Source: DATFQE01 sp963733845 (GTDB lineage Bacteria; Actinomycetota; Thermoleophilia; Gaiellales; Gaiellaceae). Taken from it: DNA of 64,000 nucleotides. The notes beneath the pieces were generated by a model, which had not been told where the DNA came from, made no database searches, and saw nothing but the letters and a program-made list of their open reading frames with translations. How positions within the stretch are numbered: the first letter of the stretch is position 1; every line of letters begins with the position of its first letter. The stretch is taken from positions 62,001 to 126,000 of the forward strand of contig CAVTEM010000007.1 in the NCBI GenBank assembly GCA_963733845.1, read 5' to 3'. A program made the position numbers and the translations under genes. This document shows, in pieces, positions 63,001-64,000 of the stretch.

Positions 63001-64000
63001 TTCTCCACGTTCTGACAGCCGAGGTTGCTGCCGGTCACGATCGCGATCCAGTCGCCGGCCGGAGCTCCGGCGTAGTCCGCGGCCGCGCAGCCGTTGCCGG
63101 CGTTCACGAGCTGACCGGATCGTCCCGTCGGGCTGGGAGCCGGCGAGAAGCGTGCCCACGACGAGTCGAACGAGCCCAGGCCGTCCACGACGACCTGGTT
63201 CTGGGCGCCGAACTGGTTGCCGGGCCACAGGTACATCTGCATCCGCGGCGTTCCGCCCGACGTCGAGGTCTCGATCGGCGTGGAGAAGTTCGCGTTGTTC
63301 ACATCGCCGGCGTCCGCCGCCTCGGCGCGGACGTAGTCGCCCTGCGTGCCTCCGCGGCCGTAGTTGTTGGCCTGGAAGTTCCCGGACGCCTCGTTGAACC
63401 CGTACCGGTACGTGACGTCGTGGAAGACGTTGTTCCAGTAGAAGAGGTTGGAGACGGCCGCACTGCGGTAGTTCTGTGCGTGCTCGTTCAGGTCGAGCGG
63501 GAAGTCGAAGTCGAGCAGCGGGCCGCCGTCCGGCTCGCCGAAGTCGGCCGCGTCGTTGTCGTCCTGGTCGAGGTAGGCGTGCGCGTTCGTGCCCCGCGCG
63601 GTGGTGAACTCCGGCCCCGCGACGGCGTTGGTGTCGTGCCAGCCGAAGGGCGAGGCGATCGCGTCTGCCGGGTTCTCGACGAGCGTCCGCGGCCCGTCGT
63701 TCGGGCTCTCCTTCGGAAGCTCGAAGACCCGGTAGCTCGAGCCGTCGATCACCGGGTTCGGCGTGACCAGGCTCGACGCGGTCGTCTGGGTGGCAGACGG
63801 CCCGGGCCGCGTCAGTGTGCCGACGAGGTCGTCGACGTTGTCGTGGGATGTCCAGTCGTCTGCGTCGAGCAGCGCGCCGGTCTCCGCATCGACCGTCGCG
63901 TTCCAAAGGTGTTCGCTGGACGAGTGATCGATCACGAGCTGCCAGGCTTTCCGCAGACCGCCGCCCGCGGGCTGCCAGCCAAGGCGAAGCGGGATCGGGG
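60064..64000 (-). CDS. secreted M36 (fungalysin) metallopeptidase with duplicated C-terminal module, N-terminus outside the window, one frameshift
   Basis: Over 1300 residues in view, entering from the right edge in frame (IPLRLGWQPAGGGLRKAWQL). The zinc motif is IIIHEYGHGVSNRL, and a PA domain is inserted before it (EKARQASTAGAEALIVALNS). The C-terminal part is built of two copies of [carboxypeptidase-regulatory beta-sandwich + ~170-residue jelly-roll-like domain]. Copy 1: RPVANATVTARG, YGYTCGLEAAAFEQAETVVP, YGFAYTRAHVCTNGFIEF. Copy 2: QPIANATVTIED, FGYSCGVATNVPFEEADTVL, YGTTYTDARVCTNGCIEL. The frame breaks near 60475 inside copy 2 and continues (DHDLCTFTNTAIPTTARPNG) to the stop at 60064. 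Confidence 0.9.

Overview
The window is GC-rich, densely coded DNA from an actinobacterium. DUF2630, a kinase-like/LPG-synthase membrane fusion, an NhaA-thioredoxin fusion, SigJ-type ECF sigma factors, LVIVD and DUF305 secreted proteins, an M36 metalloprotease and several universal stress proteins together suggest a soil actinobacterium, perhaps of the Thermoleophilia. That placement is inference; there is no rRNA or marker gene here to fix it.

Layout. 1-8.9 kb: an alcohol dehydrogenase/MBL hydrolase pair, three universal stress proteins with a 47-residue membrane peptide and transaldolase, a GNAT/CDGSH pair, hydrolases and CorA. 9.0-13.6 kb: a CpxP/CpxA/CpxR/DegP-like envelope-stress group (helical secreted protein, histidine kinase, response regulator, HtrA protease) whose promoters carry 11-bp-phased TCTTAG-type repeats, followed by a secreted intradiol dioxygenase. 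13.6-21.2 kb: a SRPBCC/MarR operon with a double palindromic operator, a large secreted subtilase with a divergent TrmB/LuxR-like regulator, and a TIM-barrel isomerase convergent with a Gfo/Idh oxidoreductase. 21.2-25.7 kb: tRNA-Thr(GGT) and an integrated-element remnant bounded by a repeat of the tRNA 3' end; it holds an integrase remnant with an internal inverted segment, a cupin protein and an autotransporter-like subtilase without a barrel. 25.8-28.5 kb: a VanY-like carboxypeptidase with a VanR/VanS-like pair that also looks acquired. 28.4-39.3 kb: hydrolases, an L,D-transpeptidase, a periplasmic binding protein, the kinase/LPG-synthase-like protein, NhaA-DsbA and two epoxide hydrolases. 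39.4-47.9 kb: FtsH, a DUF2007 protein, a TlpA/DipZ-like protein, a third epoxide hydrolase, threonine dehydratase, LVIVD and DUF305 proteins. 48-53.7 kb: a degraded hydrolase-cyclase gene, a YCII protein, a UvrA-like ATPase and small proteins. 53.7-57.6 kb: an inverted duplication of an epimerase/ECF-sigma pair. 57.7-64 kb: GNAT, a membrane adenylate/guanylate cyclase and an M36 metalloprotease running off the right edge.

A caution for the whole window: about fifteen recognisable genes, including ftsH, carry single-base frameshifts, many in GC-rich runs. Most are probably consensus errors in the assembly rather than true pseudogenes. They are marked gene by gene.

The genes mostly describe a cell that senses and repairs envelope damage (HtrA, FtsH, the Cpx-like module, VanY, L,D-transpeptidase, NhaA-DsbA), exports large proteases and detoxifies small organics (epoxide hydrolases, MBL hydrolases, alcohol dehydrogenase, intradiol dioxygenase).
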